In this document: positions 59,312 to 64,000 of the stretch, piece by piece
Numbering within the stretch: the stretch's first letter is position 1
Layout of the letters: the number at the start of each line of letters is the position of its first letter
Source of the DNA: CAWGJC01 sp965276665
Lineage (GTDB): Bacteria > Pseudomonadota > Alphaproteobacteria > Acetobacterales > Acetobacteraceae
DNA length: 64,000 nt
Direction of reading: 5' to 3'
Assembly (NCBI GenBank): GCA_965276665.1
Contig: OZ255620.1
Span: 3,286,001-3,350,000, forward strand
The notes under the pieces: generated by a model
The model's database searches: none
What the model was told of the DNA's origin: nothing
The model's input: only the letters and a program-made list of their open reading frames with translations
Translations under genes and position numbers: made by a program

Positions 59312-60461
59312 TAAGTCCGCTGGCACATGGACCCGCTCGCCCGGCTCCTTACGGTAGGCCAGCTCGATTGCTTCCGAACGTCGGCGCTTCGAGACCTCCA
59401 ACAGCGTGAGCATCTCGCCAAAAATCTGAGTCGGGTTACCGCGGTTGATTTCTTCAATGACCAGCACAAATGGCCGATCTGGTTCGCTCTCAGCGGCTTG
59501 GATCGCCTGCATCAAGATGTCATCAACTAGTTCGAGGCGTCCGTCGCCAGCAGGCCGCCAGCCGCGCACAAAGTCCTCGTAGGCAAGCGACGGGTGGAAT
59601 TGCACAACGCGCAGTCTCGACCGAGCCGTCTCGCGGTCGTTGGAGCCGGCCAGCGCAAACCCGAGGCGTTTCGCCAGCCAGGTCTTCCCCGTGCCGGGCG
59701 GGCCCTGGAGAATCAGGTTCATCTTGGAGCGCCAGCAGTCGAGGATTTCCGATAGCTCTGCGTTTGTTTTAAAACATCCATCGGCAACGATATTTTCAAT
59801 CGTGTAGGGAGATTCTTCCTCCACAATTTCTTCGTCTTCCGTCGTTGTCGGGTTTCCTGGCGTGTCATCCGGGACGATCTCCGGTTTAGCCCCGTATTTC
59901 TCAAGCCAATAAGGCTGTGCTAGAAACCACGCGTAGTCCTGTGGCGCGCCTCGGAACGTAAAATCGATCAATCGGCGACCGTCTTCGGCCTCCGGGTCGG
60001 CTTCAACGATGGTGGTTCGGTAGGTGTAAAAATACCAGTCGCGCGGTCCCGTTGGTGGGTCCCAGGCGACCTTCACCGTCCGCCCGTCACCGGCATTATC
60101 GAGGACCGTAGCCTTAATTCTCATGACCGATACGGCCTTGCCGCCGGCTTCAAACGGCACACGCTTTTCGACAAAGCTCGCCTTTATTGCAATCTGATCT
60201 CCGGGCCTTATCCGCCTAACCAGGTCCAAAAATTGATCTTCGTAACTGTTCTCCCAAGACCCCTTGTTCTAGAAAACGAGGGAGCTGATCGTCGTTCCCG
60301 TTCCAAACTGCGCCCACGAACCAGTATGATTTTCCCTCCTCCTCGCTTTCTCCTGCGGCACCCGGGGCGGCCGCATCTTCTTCAGCCACAGGACTGCCAG
60401 GCCGGTTGGCGTCGCGAATCCGAACGTAGAGGTCCCAGGTTTCTTCCGGTCGCCCTAGAAC
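59312..60461 (-). pseudogene. mcrB-like restriction ATPase, truncated and frameshifted
   Basis: The minus-strand N-terminal domain reads YWFVGAVWNGNDDQLPRFLE, then after a one-base insertion near 60262 it continues ENSYEDQFLDLVRRIRPGD. The AAA+ part has Walker A LQGPPGTGKTWLAKRLG and Walker B FVLVIEEINRGNPTQIFGEM, as in McrB. It ends at VPADL where the IS21 element begins, losing sensor and arginine-finger regions. No mcrC remains beyond the IS. Confidence 0.8.
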
Positions 60462-60711
60462 TCAGCCACAGCGTCTTGGTATTGTCGCGCTAGCAAACTG
60501 CTTGGCCAAGCGATGCGTAGGTAGCCTTGTTGGCGTATGGCAGGTTTGTTTGCCCGCGCTTCCCTATGATGCCGGGGCGGCCGAATTCGTCGGCAAGGCG
60601 CCGCACTTACCCTATTAGCCGAGGCTTGCTGAGATTCCCAAAATCGTCGAAATACACGCGGACAGAAGATGTGATTTGAGTTCTACCAATACGCAAAAAA
60701 ACGGTCGGATT

Positions 60712-61103
60712 CTATTCGTCGTCGCTACCGTCATGTTCGGGTGTTGGCTCAAACTCAGCTTCGGCGTCATCAAGTGCCGCACGATCTCCGCTCCTGAGTC
60801 GCTTTATCATGTCGTCGCAACGCTTTGTGGCGATCTCGTCCATGTCGCGGCGCTCTCCTTCCTCAGCAGTAAAAACTGTTCAGCGTCGGTAAAGACCAGC
60901 CACCCATGCTCGAGGGCCATAACGTCCGCCCACTCATCAACCAGCGCATCCCGGAGTCTTGCGCGGATCGCAAGGCGGAGAAGCGAGTTCCGTGCTAACC
61001 GAAAGCGCGACATTTCCTTCCCGCGCTCTGCGCTGTAGCGCTGGATAAGCAGGACCACGAGCAGCGCAATCTCGCCGGCGTTCGGCAAGTGGGGTTGTGC
61101 CAT
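60712..61103 (-). pseudogene. Hypothetical gene upstream of mcrB, frameshifted
   Basis: From ATG 61103: MAQPHLPNAGEIALLVVLL, RYSAERGKEMSRFRLARNSL, DALVDEWADVMALEHGWLVF, then a T run where one base seems missing. The other frame continues AEEGERRDMDEIATKRCDDM and ends DGSDDE. In the unbroken frame it stops at 60807. It may be a small DNA-binding or regulatory protein of the lost restriction locus. The 250 nt between it and mcrB (60462-60711) show no gene. Confidence 0.5.
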
Positions 61104-61145
61104 GGGCGAACTCCTCAGCGGCTTATGGCGCCGCCGGAGTGTATC

Positions 61146-61180
61146 GACACCAATTTGGTGTCCTATCCACCAAATTGGTG
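61146..61180 (-). promoter_or_regulatory. Paired palindromic operators
   Basis: GACACCAA-T-TTGGTGTC (61146-61162) is a perfect 17-bp palindrome, and CACCAA-A-TTGGTG (61168-61180) repeats its core, with centres 20 bp apart. They sit upstream of the leftward gene at 61103 and near a minus-strand TTGACA. The spacing suggests cooperative binding of two dimers of a repressor. From 61181 to 61389 I see no gene. Confidence 0.65.
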
Positions 61181-61389
61181 TCAAGTTAGTGCGCTGCTCC
61201 GTTATAGGGCTATGGCGTAGAGATAATGCTCATCTTCGTCGAGCGTGGCCCGCCAGGCTTTCCCATTCGATCGTGATCGAGACCCTCGTTCCGCCAGTCT
61301 GTCGGCGTCCGGCGCTTGACTTGTGGCGGCGTCCGCGGGCGTCATGGAGGGCGACCGGGCGTAGACCCGGCGATATCCGGGAGACCGTC

Positions 61390-62535
61390 ATGCGATCAAT
61401 CCTCGCGTCAGTGTTGCTCCTTGCCTTACCCCTCCTTGGGGCGGCGGCCCATGCGCAACCGGCCCCGGCGCCGGCCGCCTCCCCGCCGCCGGCGGCGGGG
61501 ACAGTGCCGGAGATCCCCTTCGAGTCCGTGCCGGATTTCCTCAAGCTGCCGGACAACATGTTCCTCGGTGAGGCGGCCGGCGTCGCCGTCAACAAGGAAG
61601 GCGATGTCTTCGTCTTTTCACGCGGCAACACCAGCGGCCCCGCTTATGCCGCCGCGGCGGCGCAGCTTCTGGAATTCGCGCCGGATGGACAGTACATGCG
61701 CGAGATCGGCCATGATCTCTATGCGTGGTCCTTCGCCCATTCGGTGAAGATCGATCCCGAGGACAATATCTGGGCGGCCGACAAGGGCTCCGACATGGTG
61801 ATCAAGTTCACCCCCGCCGGCCGGGTCGCGATGGTGTTCGGCCGCAAGCAGGAGGCGTCGGACGAGGATACCGGCCCGCTCAAGCACCCGAAGCCGCCGC
61901 TGCCGCCGATCCCGGGCTGGTTCCGTCAGGTGACGGACATCGCCTGGGACAAAGCGGGGAACGGCTATATCAGCGATGGCTATATCAACTCCCGCGTCGC
62001 CAAGGTCGCGCCGGATGGCACCTGGCTCGGCTCCTTCGGCACGCCAGGCAGCGGTCCCGGCCAGTTCAACACGCCGCACAGCATCGCGATCGATGCGAAT
62101 GACAACATCTACGTCGCCGATCGCGGCAATGGTCGCATCCAGGTCTTCGACACCAGCGGCAAGTTCCTGCGCCAGATCGTGATCAACGTCGCGGTGCCGC
62201 CGGACGCGCATCCGGCGATCGGCCCGACGCCGGACGCCAACGGTGTCGCCGCCGGCTATGGCGGCGCGAGCCGGACGATGGCGCCGGGCGCGCCCTGGGC
62301 GATCTGCATCACCCCGCCGCCGCATCAGGTGCTCTACAGCGCCGACGCCTATCCCGGCCGCATCTACAAGATGTCGCTCGACGGCACGGTGCTCGGCGTG
62401 CTCGGCCAATCCGGCAAGCAGCTCAAGCAATTCGGCTGGATCCACGAGATGGCCTGCCCGTCGGAGAACGAGATTTTCGTCTCCGAATTGCTGAACTGGC
62501 GCGTGCAGAAGCTGGAATTGCACCCGACGCAGTAA
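61390..62535 (+). CDS. Secreted NHL-repeat protein
   Basis: A 381-residue exported beta-propeller. Signal peptide (MRSILASVLLLALPLLGAAA, cleavage after AHA), then repeated NHL units: EAAGVAVNKEGDVFVFSRG, HSVKIDPEDNIWAADKGSDM, TDIAWDKAGNGYISDGYIN, HSIAIDANDNIYVADRGNGR, HEMACPSENEIFVSELLNWR. It resembles peptidyl-alpha-hydroxyglycine lyase-like proteins common in Hyphomicrobiales; the true substrate is unknown. Start chosen at the ATG before the signal peptide. Confidence 0.85.
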   Translation: MRSILASVLLLALPLLGAAAHAQPAPAPAASPPPAAGTVPEIPFESVPDFLKLPDNMFLGEAAGVAVNKEGDVFVFSRGNTSGPAYAAAAAQLLEFAPDGQYMREIGHDLYAWSFAHSVKIDPEDNIWAADKGSDMVIKFTPAGRVAMVFGRKQEASDEDTGPLKHPKPPLPPIPGWFRQVTDIAWDKAGNGYISDGYINSRVAKVAPDGTWLGSFGTPGSGPGQFNTPHSIAIDANDNIYVADRGNGRIQVFDTSGKFLRQIVINVAVPPDAHPAIGPTPDANGVAAGYGGASRTMAPGAPWAICITPPPHQVLYSADAYPGRIYKMSLDGTVLGVLGQSGKQLKQFGWIHEMACPSENEIFVSELLNWRVQKLELHPTQ

Positions 62536-62552
62536 AGCCGGGCGGAACGAAC

Positions 62553-62762
62553 TTACTGGCGCGTCTGGGGCATCTCCGGCGCGTCCGCCGCACGGAGCAG
62601 GAGACCGAGAACCGACCAGAGCTCGCGCGCTCGCGCCACCGTGAGGCGCAGGCGCGCCGTGTCCTTGTCGGCGAGCAGCGTGATGAAAACGCGCTCGCGG
62701 TCCGATGACAGCGCGACGTCGAGCTGCTCCACCTCGATGCTGGGCCGGGCTTGATCGGTCAT
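62553..62762 (-). CDS. Small hypothetical protein
   Basis: A 69-residue protein, convergent with the NHL gene. It has SIEVEQLDVALSSDRERVFI and TLLADKDTARLRLTVARARE, a small beta-beta-alpha pattern, then WSVLGLLLRAADA. The open frame extends upstream to 62846, but the ATG at 62762 removes an Arg-rich antisense-like stretch. Function unknown. Confidence 0.65.
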   Translation of the reverse strand: MTDQARPSIEVEQLDVALSSDRERVFITLLADKDTARLRLTVARARELWSVLGLLLRAADAPEMPQTRQ

Positions 62763-62945
62763 GACACTGCCTCTCTGTCGCCGACGGGGAACATCGCGCC
62801 GGCTTGCTTGCGGTGCATAGAGGCAGGTCGGCCAGTCTTCAACCACCGCATCAAATCCCTGTCACAGGAACAGCACGCGCTATTGGCGGAACGCGCGGAG
62901 GACTCCCGGCGTCCTTGGAGAGGAAGCGAATGGAGACGTGGCGGA

Positions 62946-64000
62946 TGCGCGCGCTGACCTGGCACGGCAAGAGTGACATACGGTGCGAGACCGTCCCGGA
63001 CCCGAAGATCGAGCATCCGCGTGATGCGATCATCAAGGTGACCGCCTGCGCGATCTGCGGATCGGACCTGCATATTTTCGACGGCGTGATCCCCTCGATG
63101 GAACGCGGGGACGTGCTCGGCCATGAGACGATGGGCGAGGTTGTCGAGGTCGGTGCTGAGAACAGCAAGCTCAAACCAGGCGACCGCGTGGTGGTGCCGT
63201 TCACCATCGCCTGCGGCGAATGCTTCTTCTGCAAGCGCGGCTATTTCTCGGGCTGCGAGCGGTCGAACCCCAATGCGGCGATGGCGGCCAAGCTTTGGGG
63301 CCATTCCCCGGCGGGGCTGTTCGGCTACTCGCATCTGCTCGGCGGGTTTCCAGGCGGACAGGCCGAATACCTGCGCGTGCCCTTCGCCGATGTCGGACCG
63401 ATAAAAATTCCCGACGTTCTGACCGACGACCAGGTGCTGTTCCTGTCGGATATTTTCCCGACCGGCTACATGGGCGCCGAATTCTGCGGCATCAAAGGCG
63501 GCGAGACGATCGTCGTGTTCGGCTGCGGGCCGGTGGCGCAATTCTCGATCCGTAGCGCGTTCCTGCTAGGCGCCGAGCGGGTGATCGCGGTCGACACGGT
63601 GCCCGAGCGGCTGGCGCTTGCCGCCGATGCCGGCGCGATCACCATCGACTTCATGCAGGAGGATGTGCACGAGCGCATCCAGGACCTGACGCAGGACCGT
63701 GGCGCCGATGCCTGCATCGACGCGGTCGGCACCGAGCCCCATACCTCGGCGAGCTTCGACTCGATGCTCGATCGCGCAAAGGTTGGGATGTTTCTCGGGA
63801 CCGATCGCCCGCATGTGCTGCGCCAGGCGATCAACAACACCCGGAACTTCGGGATCGTCTCGATCATCGGCGTGTATGGCGGGTTCGTCGACAAGGTGCC
63901 GATGGGCAGCGCGATCAACCGTGGCCTCACCTTCCGCATGGCGCAGACGCCGGTGCAGCATTACCTGCCCGGCTTGCTGCAGCGGATCGAGAAGGGCGAG
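62946..64000 (+). CDS. Zinc-dependent alcohol dehydrogenase (runs off the right edge)
   Basis: The first 351 residues of a medium-chain dehydrogenase. Catalytic zinc ligands are in CAICGSDLHIF and GHETMGEVVEVG, the structural zinc site is CGECFFCKRGYFSGC, and the NAD-binding strand is VVFGCGPVAQFS with VDTVPERL. It resembles glutathione-independent formaldehyde or alcohol dehydrogenases of alphaproteobacteria. ATG 62946 with GGAG upstream fits the family; ATG 62931 is also possible. No stop before the edge. Confidence 0.9.

Overview
The window is GC-rich DNA from an alphaproteobacterium. Hyphomicrobiales is my best guess, from the style of the flanking genes (zinc-dependent alcohol dehydrogenase, NHL-repeat protein, MarR/monooxygenase pair), but no rRNA or strictly diagnostic marker is present. 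About three quarters of it (left edge to about 48.93 kb) is a prophage with a contractile (myovirus-type) tail. The rest (about 49-61.2 kb) is a decayed accessory region full of insertion sequences and broken genes, followed by ordinary chromosomal genes to the right edge.

Layout. 0-6.5 kb: early phage genes read rightward: an MT-A70/ParB-like adenine methyltransferase, small unknown proteins, a DUF2303 protein and a primase-polymerase/helicase, followed by a cluster of iteron-like repeats that may be the replication origin. 6.5-9.4 kb: two separate HicA/HicB toxin-antitoxin modules on the minus strand around a probable late regulator, each with its own palindromic operator. 9.4-20.4 kb: packaging and head genes: terminase small and large subunits, portal, minor head protein, DUF2213 scaffold/protease, cement protein, DUF2184 capsid and connectors. 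The portal carries an intein, and inside that intein an HNH endonuclease is encoded in a different reading frame. 20.4-31.3 kb: tail: DUF3383 sheath, tube, chaperone with a -1 frameshift site, tape measure with a lysozyme domain, Gp138 spike, PAAR tip, and baseplate W, J and DUF2612 proteins. A reverse-strand secreted protein is embedded as a moron. 31.3-41.1 kb: host-recognition proteins, including a GH16 glycanase-bearing fibre, a large spike with a Sec signal peptide and a Tat-like protein with a nucleoside-hydrolase-like domain. 41.1-46.6 kb: lysis genes (spanin-like protein, GH108 endolysin, holin-like membrane proteins), then a lipoprotein, a papain-type peptidase and a second GH16 protein. 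46.6-48.8 kb: a leftward regulatory operon behind a perfect 19-bp palindrome. The right attachment site is a 3' fragment of tRNA-Ser(GCT) at about 48.93-49.00 kb; the intact tRNA and integrase should lie left of the window.

49-61.2 kb is a graveyard: a serine-recombinase tail, an IS256 remnant, a complete IS5-type element with one amber codon, an hsdR fragment, a multiply frameshifted tyrosine integrase beside an intact tRNA-Ser(TGA), and an IS21 element sitting at the broken end of an mcrB-like gene. Intact genes among these are a secreted LprI/peptidoglycan-binding protein, a DNA-binding protein, and a marR-monooxygenase operon. From 61.39 kb the sequence looks like normal chromosome.

Functionally, the phage part reads as a complete morphogenesis programme with unusual cargo aimed at host surface polysaccharide and defence. 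Its most interesting feature is the dual-frame intein/HNH locus in the portal gene.
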